A stretch of 53,388 nucleotides of DNA from Acidobacteriaceae bacterium (GTDB taxonomy: Bacteria > Acidobacteriota > Terriglobia > Terriglobales > Acidobacteriaceae): positions 1-53,388 of the forward strand of contig PLHW01000055.1 in NCBI GenBank assembly GCA_003139095.1. Direction: 5' to 3'. Positions 35,261 to 43,350 of the stretch are shown piece by piece. The notes under the pieces are model-generated. The model was not told where the DNA came from and made no database searches. It saw only the letters and a program-made list of their open reading frames with translations. Numbering within the stretch: the stretch's first letter is position 1; each line of letters begins with the position of its first letter. Made by a program: the position numbers and the translations under genes.

Positions 35261-36442
35261 ATGCCAGCCATTAAATTTCGCGGTGTGGACTTCATTCAGT
35301 TCGATTCCCTGCTGAACGACGAGGAGCGCCTGGTGCGCGACACCACCCGCAAGTTTGTCGAAGACAATGTGATTCCGATCATCGAAGAGTGCAATCGGGC
35401 GGGGCGGTTTCCGCGCGAACTGGTGAAGCCGATGGCGGAGCTGGGTTTTTTCGGGGCCTCGCTGCACGGGTACGGCTGCGCGGGCATGGGCAACGTCGAA
35501 TACGGCCTGGTGACGCAGGAACTGGAGCGCGGCGACTCGGGTTTACGTTCGTTTGTCAGCGTGCACTCGGCGCTGGTGATGTATCCGATTTACACGTTCG
35601 GGACGGATGAGCAGAAGAACAGATGGCTGCCCGCGATGCAGAAGGGCGAAAAGCTGGGCTGCTTTGGCTTGACCGAACCGGGCTTTGGGTCGAATCCGGG
35701 AGGCATGCGCACACGCGCGCGCAAGTCGGGCAAGGAATACGTGCTCGACGGCGAGAAGATGTGGATCACCTCGGGCTCCATCGCCGACGTCGCAGTGATA
35801 TGGGCGAAGGTGGAGGACGAGGGCGACAGGATTCGCGGCTTTCTGGTCGAGACCGACCGGGCCGGATTTAAAGCCGACGACGTGCACGGCAAGTGGTCGT
35901 TGCGCGCGTCGGTGACGAGCGGGCTGTCGTTGCAGGATGTGCGCGTACCGGAAGCGAACTTGCTGCCGGGGACGGGCGGCTTAAAATCACCGCTGATGTG
36001 CCTGAACCAGGCGCGCTATGGCATCGCGTGGGGCGCGATTGGCGCGGCGATGGCGTGCTACGACTGCGCGCTGCAATACGCGCTGCTGCGCAAACAGTTC
36101 CGCGATCAGCCCATCGCCTCGCACCAACTGGTGCAGGAAAAACTGGCTTGGATGATCACCGAGATCACGAAGGCGCAGTTGCTGATTCTGCAAGTGGGCC
36201 GCCTGAAAGACGCGGGCAAGGTCGAGCATCAGCATATCTCGATGGCGAAGCGAAACAACGTGTGGATGGCGCTGGAGTGCGCGCGCATGTCCCGCGATAT
36301 TCTGGGCGCGAACGGCATTGCGGACGATTACCCGATCATGCGCCACATGATGAACCTGGAATCGGTGAAGACATACGAGGGCACGCACGACATTCACACG
36401 CTGATTATCGGCGCGAGCGTGACGGGCGTGGACGCGTTCTAG
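35261..36442 (+). CDS. Acyl-CoA dehydrogenase, glutaryl-CoA dehydrogenase-like
   Basis: 393 residues. FAD-dependent oxidation of an acyl-CoA to the enoyl-CoA. Motifs include GCFGLTEPGFGSNPGGMRT, the flavin-binding MWITSGSIADVAVIW, RYGIAWGAIGAAMACYD, and the catalytic base Glu373 in KTYEGTHDIHTL. Overall it most resembles glutaryl-CoA dehydrogenase (lysine/tryptophan degradation), which also decarboxylates to crotonyl-CoA. No ETF or transferase gene is near. It converges with an AhpD-like gene. Confidence 0.9.
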   Translation: MPAIKFRGVDFIQFDSLLNDEERLVRDTTRKFVEDNVIPIIEECNRAGRFPRELVKPMAELGFFGASLHGYGCAGMGNVEYGLVTQELERGDSGLRSFVSVHSALVMYPIYTFGTDEQKNRWLPAMQKGEKLGCFGLTEPGFGSNPGGMRTRARKSGKEYVLDGEKMWITSGSIADVAVIWAKVEDEGDRIRGFLVETDRAGFKADDVHGKWSLRASVTSGLSLQDVRVPEANLLPGTGGLKSPLMCLNQARYGIAWGAIGAAMACYDCALQYALLRKQFRDQPIASHQLVQEKLAWMITEITKAQLLILQVGRLKDAGKVEHQHISMAKRNNVWMALECARMSRDILGANGIADDYPIMRHMMNLESVKTYEGTHDIHTLIIGASVTGVDAF

Positions 36443-36472
36443 GAAAGAGCGGCGGGGGCGCGATTCGGGCTT

Positions 36473-36871
36473 CTAGCCGTACAACTCCGTCAGCAGCTCG
36501 TAGGCGCGGCGCAGGTGCGGAATCACGATGCTGCCGCCGACGATCAGCGCTACGTTTAACGCTTCCTCCTGCTCGGCGCGCGTCACGCCCAAACGGCACG
36601 ACTGGATGATGTGGTAGTTGATGCAGTCGTCGCAGCGCAGGCACGCCGACGCCGCGAGTCCCATCAGCTCTTTGTACTTCGCTGGAATCGCGCCTTCCAG
36701 ATAGGTGTTGTGGTCGAGGTTGTAGAAGCGCTTGACGAGGAAGTTGTCGGCCTTATCGACATTGGCATTCAGGCGAGTGCGCGCATCCAGAAACCGGCGC
36801 GCGATCTCGCTCTTATCGGCAACCTGTTTCTCGGTGAGAAGGTAAGCAGGCTCTCGGCGTTCGGGATTCAT
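36473..36871 (-). CDS. Carboxymuconolactone decarboxylase/AhpD-like protein
   Basis: 132 residues, all-helical. The CxxC-plus-His motif SACLRCDDCINYHI corresponds to the AhpD peroxidase/relay site (Cys-X2-Cys-X3-His). GVTRAEQEEALNVALIVGG is typical. Likely a thiol-disulfide or alkylhydroperoxidase-type protein rather than a true lactone decarboxylase. It converges with the acyl-CoA dehydrogenase, leaving 30 bases. Confidence 0.88.
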   Translation of the reverse strand: MNPERREPAYLLTEKQVADKSEIARRFLDARTRLNANVDKADNFLVKRFYNLDHNTYLEGAIPAKYKELMGLAASACLRCDDCINYHIIQSCRLGVTRAEQEEALNVALIVGGSIVIPHLRRAYELLTELYG

Positions 36872-36946
36872 GGCAAGAGGTTAGCAGAATCGCCAACACC
36901 GAACGAGTTCTTCGCTCGTAGTTAGATGGTCATGACTTCCGGCCGT

Positions 36947-36998
36947 CCGAACTTCTGTCGTGCGAATTTTTGTCGTCCGAACTCCTGTCGTGCGAACC
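36947..36998 (+). repeat. 15-bp tandem repeat upstream of glpX
   Basis: ccgaacttctgtcgt, gcgaatttttgtcgt, ccgaactcctgtcgt, gcgaacc: 3.5 units of exact 15-bp period, possibly one more degenerate unit before. It ends 139 bases before the glpX start, so it could be an iterated protein-binding site. Confidence 0.7.
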
Positions 36999-37137
36999 GA
37001 TTCTGCCCTTCCAGAGTTCGTGTGTGAGTCGTGTGTCCTGTGCACTTCCATCCTCGCGCCGAAGGGCGTATATTGCGAGCTTTGCGTGGCTGGCTCGTTC
37101 GCGGCCATCATTGCACAAGCAGGCAAGAGGAGAAATC

Positions 37138-38202
37138 ATGGCAGCTCAAAGTCATCCTGTCGACGAGCATACCGCTCAGAACCGTCACGAACCGCACGCA
37201 AAATCTTTCGGGGAAAACATTGAGAGCGATCTGGCGCTGGAGTTTTTGCGCGTGGTCGAGAACGCGGCCATCGAGTCGGCGCGGACGATGGGACAGGGTG
37301 ATCGCCATCTGAGCGACCAGGTTGCGACCGAAGCGATGCGCAAAACCATGGACACGGTTCCGATGCATGGAACGATCGTCATTGGCGAAGGCGAACGCGA
37401 CGACGCTCCGATGCTTTATATCGGCGAGCAGGTCGGCGGAACTTTTCCCGACGGCTCTTCGGTTCCGCACGTGGACATCGCGGTCGATCCTCTGGAAGGA
37501 ACGAACCTGTGCGCGACTGGTTCGCCGGGAGCGATCACGGTGCTCGCGGCCTCGGAAAAGGGCGGCTTGCTGCACGCGCCCGATTGCTACATGGAGAAGA
37601 TTGTCGTCGGGCCGTCGTGCAAGAATGCGGTTGAGCTGGATGCGCCGGTCGCGGTCAATCTGAAGAACATCGCGCGCCGCTTGCATCGCGGCGTGGAAGA
37701 TCTGGTTGTCATGGTGCTCGATCGTCCGCGGCACGAAAAACTGATCACCGACATTCGCAAAGCGGGAGCGCGCATTAAGCTGATCGGCGACGGCGATTTG
37801 TCCGCGGGCATCGCGGCGGCCGTGATTGGAACGGGCGTTCACGCGGTGATGGGCTCTGGAGGCGCGCCTGAGGGCGTAATCACGGCGGCGGCGATTCGCT
37901 GCCTGAATGGATACATGCAAGGACGACTCGTCATTGATAAGCCGCAACTGGAAGAACGCATCGCGAAGATGGGGATCAAAGACAAGAACAAAATTTACGA
38001 GGCCGAAGACCTTGCGCCGGGCAAGCAATTGATTTTTGCCGCGACGGGCGTGACCGAAGGCGCGCTTCTGAAGGGCGTTCGCTTCTTCGGCGAAGGCACG
38101 CGCACCTCGTCAATCATTCTGACCTTGAAAACCGGCCGCGTGCGCTTTGTGGACAGCATTCTGCTGGATAAGGGGCCGGACGTGAAGGTGCGGTTCTCGT
38201 AG
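37138..38202 (+). CDS. glpX: Class II fructose-1,6-bisphosphatase (GlpX)
   Basis: 354 residues from ATG 37138, directly behind GAGGAGA; a longer frame from 36970 lacks family sequence. It hydrolyses fructose 1,6-bisphosphate in gluconeogenesis. Metal-site motifs: [28 protein letters not shown] and [20 protein letters not shown]. About 25 extra N-terminal residues (His/Glu-rich) precede the first conserved helix. Single gene; heptad array begins 2 bases after the stop. Confidence 0.95.
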   Translation: MAAQSHPVDEHTAQNRHEPHAKSFGENIESDLALEFLRVVENAAIESARTMGQGDRHLSDQVATEAMRKTMDTVPMHGTIVIGEGERDDAPMLYIGEQVGGTFPDGSSVPHVDIAVDPLEGTNLCATGSPGAITVLAASEKGGLLHAPDCYMEKIVVGPSCKNAVELDAPVAVNLKNIARRLHRGVEDLVVMVLDRPRHEKLITDIRKAGARIKLIGDGDLSAGIAAAVIGTGVHAVMGSGGAPEGVITAAAIRCLNGYMQGRLVIDKPQLEERIAKMGIKDKNKIYEAEDLAPGKQLIFAATGVTEGALLKGVRFFGEGTRTSSIILTLKTGRVRFVDSILLDKGPDVKVRFS

Positions 38203-38203
38203 G

Positions 38204-38273
38204 GCGGTTGCCAGTAAGGCAGTTGCCAGCTGTCAGTTGCCGGTTGCCGGTTATCAGTTCTCAGTAAGACCGT
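38204..38273 (+). repeat. Heptad repeat array after glpX
   Basis: Units include ggcggtt, gccagta, then in exact phase gccagct, gtcagtt, gccggtt, gccggtt, atcagtt, ctcagta (38225-38266), followed by aga. Consensus NYCRGTT, the same word and the same CAGTAAGA ending as after mglA. It is part of the 596-base gene-free stretch 38203-38798. Confidence 0.75.
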
Positions 38274-38322
38274 ATCTTTTCGGGTCCAGCTTGCTTTCTT
38301 TTTTTACCTTTTAGTCAAAATT

Positions 38323-38414
38323 GGGGGGGGCACCCCCTCCCCCCTGTTTTCTCGCGAAGTATTGAAGAATAAGCTACTTAACTTCAAAGTACTCAATAAT
38401 AAGGACTTAGCGGC
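38323..38414. repeat. G8/C-run hairpin followed by 30-bp imperfect tandem repeat
   Basis: GGGGGGGG-CA-CCCCC-T-CCCCCC (38323-38346) can form a strong hairpin. It is followed by two 30-base units (38355-38384 and 38385-38414) of the form CRAAGTAYTSAAKAATAAG, about 15/19 identical at their starts. Looks like one composite intergenic element. Confidence 0.5.
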
Positions 38415-38507
38415 GGCCTTTGCTTATTTCCGGCCATTTCGCTTACTTTCCGTGTAAACCATCGGTTGTCAAAGGGCGCTTTTCGGACCACTTTCTTGCG
38501 GGCTCGG

Positions 38508-38528
38508 GTAGCCGTCTCTGGAGACGGC
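38508..38528 (+). repeat. GTAG-headed REP-like hairpin
   Basis: GTAG (38508-38511) then CCGTCTC-TG-GAGACGG, a perfect 7-bp stem. Same architecture as the element at 17809. Confidence 0.5.
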
Positions 38529-38763
38529 GCACTTCTGCCTTGTCACAGGTCAGTGATTGTCGCGCGCGGCGGCGGTGGAAGTCTGTGATGCGGGCACGGG
38601 GGATTTGTGATGAAAGAGATTAGGAGTTCAAATTACGGAACTGCAGACACTCGCGGCATCCCAGGTCTGGGCACATGCCTGACCTCTGGAACCCTCGATT
38701 CCTTTCATAGTTCCATTGGCTTGCAGGTAATCCCTTCGGGGCTTCTCGCCCCGAGCATCTATC

Positions 38764-38792
38764 TTGCGTGTGCTCGGCAGTTCGCCTAAAAT
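38764..38792 (+). promoter_or_regulatory. Promoter of the antitoxin gene, probably leaderless
   Basis: TTGCGT (38764-38769), 17 bases, TAAAAT (38787-38792). Transcription would begin near 38799, which is the ATG itself, and there is no SD. A small hairpin (CGGGGC/GCCCCG) lies at 38737-38753. Confidence 0.45.
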
Positions 38793-38798
38793 TTGGCT

Positions 38799-39026
38799 AT
38801 GGAAATCTTGTTCGCCGCCGAGCTCGAAGCCAGGCTGAGCCGAATCGCCGCGCAGACGGGTAAGGGACCGGAAGATGTCGTGCGCGAGCTGGTTGCCAAC
38901 TATCTTGACCACGACGAATGGTTCCGGCAAGAGGTTGAGAAGGGCCTTGCCTCCCTTGATCGCGCCCAATTAGTTTCCCACGAAGAAGTGCGCCGCCAGC
39001 TGGGCCGTATCCTCGGCTCGCAATGA
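38799..39026 (+). CDS. Antitoxin-like protein of a ParE/RelE-type pair
   Basis: 75 residues from ATG 38799. MEILFAAELEARLSRIAAQT and KGPEDVVRELVANYLDHDEW resemble ParD/RHH-type antitoxins: a beta strand and two helices, then an acidic helix (FRQEVEKGLASLDRAQLVSH) that would mask the toxin. It overlaps the next ATG by 4 bases, the usual antitoxin-toxin coupling. The partner is broken, so the antitoxin may be an orphan. DNA binding is inferred. Confidence 0.7.
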   Translation: MEILFAAELEARLSRIAAQTGKGPEDVVRELVANYLDHDEWFRQEVEKGLASLDRAQLVSHEEVRRQLGRILGSQ

Positions 39027-39109
39027 ACGTCCGCTGGTCGCCCGAAGCTGCCGCTGACTTCGCGGGTATTGTCGAAGGGGCATCTCTTGCTTCGCAGGTC
39101 GCTGCCTAA
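39023..39109 (+). pseudogene. Truncated ParE/RelE-type toxin
   Basis: ATG 39023 overlaps the antitoxin stop (ATGA). The 28 residues begin MNVRWSPEAAADFAGIVEGA, closely like the first strand and helix of ParE/RelE toxins (usually about 95 residues), then stop at TAA 39107. No continuation of toxin sequence was found in the other frames downstream, so this is a deletion, not a simple frameshift. Confidence 0.65.
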
Positions 39110-39177
39110 ACTTCCTCAACCCCAAAACTGGCAACTCGCCGCTATTTCCCCTACAATCGCTAGCTCTATGATTCAAG

Positions 39178-39206
39178 GGAACTTCCTGCGCTACAGAAAC
39201 GTAAGT
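39178..39206 (+). promoter_or_regulatory. ECF-type promoter upstream of the second sigma factor
   Basis: GGAACTT (39178-39184), 15 bases, CGTAAGT (39200-39206). The -35 is a perfect sigma-E-type match, and CGTA-type -10 elements occur for several ECF groups. Start codon is 110 bases downstream. The -10 differs from that of the first ECF gene (GGTCTAA), so the two systems should be insulated. Confidence 0.55.
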
Positions 39207-39315
39207 ACTGTGTGTTGTTGAGGATGCTGCTCAACGCGGCAGAATGCATAGGTCCTTCGCTCGGCTCAGGATGACATGGGCGAGGATGGTCTGAATCGCG
39301 GTTCACGGAGTTGGT

Positions 39316-39915
39316 TTGGACGAGGCGCAAGTTATCGGATTGCTGGTCCGGCGCTGCGTGGGTGGCGATGCGGCGGCTTGGGAGGAGATCGTCCAGCGCT
39401 TTCACCGGCGCATTTATAACGTGTGCTACCGGTTTGCGGGGGACGCCGAGAACGCGCAGGACCTGACGCAGGAAGTTTTTATCAAGATGTACCGCACCCT
39501 GAACACGTATGACTCCGGTAAGGGCGCGTTTATGACCTGGGTGACGACGATCACGCGCAATTTGCTGGTCGATCATTTCCGCAAAACGAAGAGCGAGCGG
39601 CTGACGGATTCGCTGGATGGGCCGGCCTCGGAACACGAGGACGCGCAGCCGTTGAGCGACCGGATTGCCGACCAGAGCCGTGGGCCGGACGAGGCCGCCC
39701 AGAGCCGGGAGACGCGGGAAATGGTGCATCAGGCGCTGCAAAAGCTGTCTCCAGAGCTGCGGGAGGCGGTAATTTTGCGCGACCTGCAGGACATGGACTA
39801 CCGGGAAATTGCCACGGCTTTGCGGGTTCCGGAGGGGACCGTGAAGTCAAGAATTAACCGCGGGCGAGCGGAACTAGCGCGCCTGCTGCAACGTACATAT
39901 AGACAGGTGATCTGA
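39316..39915 (+). CDS. ECF-family RNA polymerase sigma factor
   Basis: 199 residues from TTG 39316 (ACGGAG ahead). Region 2: EEIVQRFHRRIYNVCYRF, NAQDLTQEVFIKMYRTL and MTWVTTITRNLLVDHFRK; region 4: LQKLSPELREAVILRDLQDM and YREIATALRVPEGTVKSRIN. Length is typical. The stop shares one base with the next ATG (TGATG). It heads an operon of four overlapping genes: sigma, anti-sigma, B-box/TM protein, DUF4097 protein. Confidence 0.94.
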   Translation: MDEAQVIGLLVRRCVGGDAAAWEEIVQRFHRRIYNVCYRFAGDAENAQDLTQEVFIKMYRTLNTYDSGKGAFMTWVTTITRNLLVDHFRKTKSERLTDSLDGPASEHEDAQPLSDRIADQSRGPDEAAQSRETREMVHQALQKLSPELREAVILRDLQDMDYREIATALRVPEGTVKSRINRGRAELARLLQRTYRQVI

Positions 39916-40745
39916 TGCCAGAGGAAACAAAACACGGGGCGAACTGCACAGAGTTTGAAGCCCTGCTGACGGAGGCCATCGAAGGGCGGCTGACGGGGGC
40001 GCAGAAGGAGAGCTTCGAGGCGCACCGGCGGACGTGCGGGATTTGCGGGCCGCTGTTTGCCGAGGTGCAGGCGGGAAGGGAATGGCTGCGCTCGCTGGAA
40101 GCGGTGGAGCCTCCGACATTTTTGGTGCACAACATTCTGGCGGCGACGAGCGGGGTGGTGAGCACGCGAGTGGCGGCGCCGGGCGCGCTGGGTACAACGC
40201 CAAGGCGAGAGCGTCTGCGGGAGTGGTGGGATTCGTGGTTTGCGCCGCTCAATGCGTTTGTGCGGCAGCCGCGGTTTGTGATGTCGTTCGGGATGATTTT
40301 CTTCTCGGGCTCGCTGGCGCTGAGCGCGGCGGGAGTGAAGGCGTCGGATGTGGCGAAGGTGAGCCTGCGGCCGTCGTCGATCCGGCACGCGTATACCGAC
40401 GCGCAGATCAAAGTGGTGAAGTACTACGACAATGTTCGATTCGTGTATGAGATTGAATCGAAGGTGCGGGAGTTGAAGCGAGCGGCGACGCCCGCCGAGC
40501 CCGCGCCGCAGGAAGAAAAACAAAATCATAAGAACGACACCAGTGGGCAACCACAGGAGAGACAGGACCGGAACTACTCGCGAGAGCAGGGCGACACGGT
40601 ACTTGCCGGATTGAACGGGTCAGAGGTGATCCCGGTCAGGCCGGTGGCGAGCGATGCGGGCACTGCGGATCTACGGATTCAAGGGTGCTCGCAGCCCGCG
40701 GCTCGGGGCTCGCGGGTGGTTTCAAACAACAGGAGGTTTGTATGA
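39915..40745 (+). CDS. Putative anti-sigma factor with zinc-finger-like N-terminus and TM helix
   Basis: 276 residues. An N-terminal zf-HC2-like part (NCTEFEALLTEAIEGRLTGA, FEAHRRTCGICGPL) supplies Cys11, His37, Cys41 and Cys44. A hydrophobic stretch at about 120-140 (FVMSFGMIFFSGSLALSAAG) may be the TM segment. The rest is low-complexity, charged and probably outside. It is coupled to the sigma gene (one shared base) and to the next gene (ATGA overlap). Anti-sigma function is inferred from position and motif. Confidence 0.8.
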   Translation: MPEETKHGANCTEFEALLTEAIEGRLTGAQKESFEAHRRTCGICGPLFAEVQAGREWLRSLEAVEPPTFLVHNILAATSGVVSTRVAAPGALGTTPRRERLREWWDSWFAPLNAFVRQPRFVMSFGMIFFSGSLALSAAGVKASDVAKVSLRPSSIRHAYTDAQIKVVKYYDNVRFVYEIESKVRELKRAATPAEPAPQEEKQNHKNDTSGQPQERQDRNYSREQGDTVLAGLNGSEVIPVRPVASDAGTADLRIQGCSQPAARGSRVVSNNRRFV

Positions 40746-41773
40746 ACTGCGCCTACCATGCTGATGCGTCAGCGGTGGCCTATTGCCGCACTTGCGGGAA
40801 AGCGCTGTGCGCGAATTGTACGCGGCCCGTAAGAGGAGTTATTTATTGCGAGGACTGCCTGGGAGCGCGGATGGCGAGCGCGGCCCCGGCAGCGGGATTT
40901 GTGGCGGGAGCGGGGTTTCCACCTCCACCACCACCGGGAGTTCCGGCGGGATATATTCCACCGCCCGTGCCGCCGCCCATGGCTCCGATGGCCGGCAGCA
41001 GCGGACCGAATCCGACAGTGGCGGGAATTTTGGCGGGATTCTTTCCCTTCGGCGTGGGCGCGGTTTACACCGGTCAGTACGCGAAGGGCCTGGCGCACCT
41101 GGCAATTTTTGGACTGCTGATCGCGGGCATCAGCAGCGCCGACCATGGGGGCGGCGAGGCGATCGGCGCCATCTGCGGCATCGCGCTGACATTTTTCTGG
41201 ATTTACCAGATCGTGGATGCAGTGCGGTCGGCGCGCGCGATTCAGGCGGGGCTGCCGGCGCCTGATCCGTACGGGCTGGGCGCGACGTTCGGCGGGGGCA
41301 CGAGAGTCGACGCCTCGAAGGTTCCGGTGGGAGCGTTCGTGCTCATTTTGCTGGGTGCGGTTTTCCTGCTGCACACGGCCGGTTTGTTTGAACACGGCTT
41401 CGACCGCTTTTGGCCGGTGCTGCTGATCGGGCTTGGAGCCTGGCTGTTTGCCCGCAACTATGGGCTGGTGGGAAACGCGGGCGATCCGCGCACCTGCCGC
41501 CGGAGACTGATGGGTCCGGCAGTGTTGTTCACGATCGGCACGCTGTTTCTTTTAGAGAATCTGGAGGTAGCTGGTTTCCATCGCACGTGGCCGGTGATTC
41601 TGCTGGTGGTGGGAGCGGTGAAGCTGTTTGAACGCAGTGGACTGGATCCGTACGCAGCGGCAAATCCCGCGTGCGGAGGCGTGATTGATTCGCAGCCTCC
41701 GCCGCCAACCGCGCCGCCTGGGCCTCCGCCACCGACTGCACCTGCTGCGTCGAGTGAGGTGAACAATGGCTAA
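40742..41773 (+). CDS. B-box zinc finger/TM protein with LiaF-like membrane repeats
   Basis: 343 residues from ATG 40742 behind AGGAGG. Residues 1-40 form a B-box-type zinc finger (CAYHADASAVAYCRTCGKAL, CANCTRP, YCEDCLG). A Pro-rich hinge is followed by a TM2-like segment (AGILAGFFPFGVGAVYTGQY) and then two LiaI/LiaF-type TM repeats (FWPVLLIGLGAWLF and TWPVILLVVGAVKLFERSG). This family of DUF5668 helices occurs in envelope-stress sensors. The last 8 bases overlap the next gene. Probably a membrane output or regulator of the ECF operon. Confidence 0.8.
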   Translation: MNCAYHADASAVAYCRTCGKALCANCTRPVRGVIYCEDCLGARMASAAPAAGFVAGAGFPPPPPPGVPAGYIPPPVPPPMAPMAGSSGPNPTVAGILAGFFPFGVGAVYTGQYAKGLAHLAIFGLLIAGISSADHGGGEAIGAICGIALTFFWIYQIVDAVRSARAIQAGLPAPDPYGLGATFGGGTRVDASKVPVGAFVLILLGAVFLLHTAGLFEHGFDRFWPVLLIGLGAWLFARNYGLVGNAGDPRTCRRRLMGPAVLFTIGTLFLLENLEVAGFHRTWPVILLVVGAVKLFERSGLDPYAAANPACGGVIDSQPPPPTAPPGPPPPTAPAASSEVNNG

Positions 41774-43304
41774 CCCTGGGGTACCAAATCCGGGAGCAGT
41801 TCCGCCCTACGCTCAGCCACCGCAGCCGCCGCTGCCTCCACGGCCGCCGCGCTCGATGGCGGGCGCGATCGTCCTGATCCTGATCGGCGTGCTCTTCCTG
41901 ATGGGAACGATGGGAGTTTTGAACTGGCACGGGCTGGTGGTGCTGTTTGGCCGTTATTGGCCCGCGCTGCTGATCCTTTGGGGAATCATCAAGCTGCTGG
42001 AGCACGAGCAGTATAAGCGGGCCGGACTGCCGAGCCGGGGCATTGGGGTGGGCGGCGTTTTCCTGATGCTGTTTGTCATTATGGGCGGACTGATCGCCAC
42101 CGGCGTTTCGCGCGTCGACTGGGGAAACATTCGCGATCATCTGCAAATCGACGACAACGACTTTGACAATATTTTTGGCGGGCAGTCGTTCGATTACAGC
42201 GGCGACCTCAATCGGGATGTGCCGGCGGGAATGACCGGACTGCGCATCAACGACGATCGCGGAACGGTGACCGTCAATGTGTCAGACGAAAAACAGATCC
42301 GAGTTTCATGGCGCAAGAAGGTTCACGCCGAAAATCAGACATCGGCCGATGACATCAACAAGAAGACCGACATCAGCATGAGTCCCGCGGACAAGATTGT
42401 GACGCTGAACGCCAACAACACTGCGGCGGGCGATAAGGGCGTGAGCGTCGATATGGACGTTTACGTTCCGCGCAACACGGACCTCTACATCACGTCGAAG
42501 CACGGCGACATCAACATCACGGGCATGGCGGGCGCGGTCGACATCAATCACCAGCACGGCGAAGTCGATATCACCGATTTGGCGGGCAGCGCGACCATTA
42601 CCGCCGAATCCAGCGGCGCGCGCATCGAGCACGTGAAAGGCGATGTGAGCATCCAGGGACGCGCCAATGAAGTTGATATCGAAGATATCGACGGGGCGGT
42701 GCACCTGAACGGCGAATTCATGGAGAGCGTGCGGCTGGTGCGGGTTTCGAAGACCGTGAGCTTCCATTCGTCGCGTACCGACATGGAGTTCGCGCACCTC
42801 GATGGCCGGCTGGATCTCGATTCCGGCGACCTGCGCGCCGACTCGCTGACCGGCCCGATGCGGCTGACGACGCGCTCGAAAGACATTGCGCTCGAAGGCT
42901 TATCGGGAGACCTGCGGCTGGAAGACAGTAACGGATCGGTGGACGTGGGAGTGTACAAGCCGGGCAATTTGCAGATCGACAATCGCAAGGGCGATGTGCA
43001 GGTCACGATTCCACCGGGCGCGGCGTTGAAGGTGGAAGCACGAACTCGCGAAGGCGAAATTGAGAGCGACTTCGACGAGATTAAAGTCGAGAATCAGAAC
43101 CGGCAGTCGAGCGCCAGCGGTTCGATTGGAACGAATGGATCGAAACTGGCCATCAATTGCGACAAGGGCACGATTCAGCTGCGCAAGGGAACGGTAGCAG
43201 TGACGCCGCCTACTCCGCCGACGCCACCGTCGGTGCCGAACACGAGCAAGCCGGCCAAGGCCTTGCCCGCGCCAAAGGCCAAGCCGGTGGAGACGGAGAA
43301 TTAG
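41766..43304 (+). CDS. DUF4097 beta-repeat protein with LiaF-like TM helices
   Basis: 512 residues. A Pro-rich N-terminus is followed by three TM helices (AGAIVLILIGVLFLMGTMGV; YWPALLILWGIIKLLE; GVFLMLFVIMGGLIATGVSR). The rest is a regular beta-strand repeat typical of DUF4097 adhesin-like domains (LYITSKHGDINITGMAGAVD, VDITDLAGSATITAESSGAR), with about 20-residue period. A Pro-rich tail ends the protein. The fold suggests a surface-exposed beta-solenoid. Last gene of the second ECF operon; a hairpin follows. Confidence 0.85.
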   Translation: MANPGVPNPGAVPPYAQPPQPPLPPRPPRSMAGAIVLILIGVLFLMGTMGVLNWHGLVVLFGRYWPALLILWGIIKLLEHEQYKRAGLPSRGIGVGGVFLMLFVIMGGLIATGVSRVDWGNIRDHLQIDDNDFDNIFGGQSFDYSGDLNRDVPAGMTGLRINDDRGTVTVNVSDEKQIRVSWRKKVHAENQTSADDINKKTDISMSPADKIVTLNANNTAAGDKGVSVDMDVYVPRNTDLYITSKHGDINITGMAGAVDINHQHGEVDITDLAGSATITAESSGARIEHVKGDVSIQGRANEVDIEDIDGAVHLNGEFMESVRLVRVSKTVSFHSSRTDMEFAHLDGRLDLDSGDLRADSLTGPMRLTTRSKDIALEGLSGDLRLEDSNGSVDVGVYKPGNLQIDNRKGDVQVTIPPGAALKVEARTREGEIESDFDEIKVENQNRQSSASGSIGTNGSKLAINCDKGTIQLRKGTVAVTPPTPPTPPSVPNTSKPAKALPAPKAKPVETEN

Positions 43305-43324
43305 CGAGAACTAAAGTTGAACGG

Positions 43325-43350
43325 AAGCTGGAGCACGAGAGCTCCAGCTT
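43325..43350. terminator. Hairpin between convergent genes
   Basis: AAGCTGGAGC-ACGAGA-GCTCCAGCTT, a perfect 10-bp stem between the DUF4097 gene (+) and the DUF2277 gene (-), overlapping the latter's stop. Followed by TTTAG on +. Likely bidirectional. Confidence 0.65.

Noticed and set aside
36881-37126. Minus-strand frame with RTTxV pentapeptide repeats
   Set aside because: The repeats merely reflect the 15-bp DNA tandem repeat; no SD or homology seen.
38204-38273. CRISPR-like array
   Set aside because: Units are 7 bp without spacers; no cas genes.
38691-38718. Third ECF-type promoter (GGAACCC-N15-GTTCCAT)
   Set aside because: The -10 half does not fit either ECF promoter in the window; it is more likely part of a GGAAC/GTTCC dyad.
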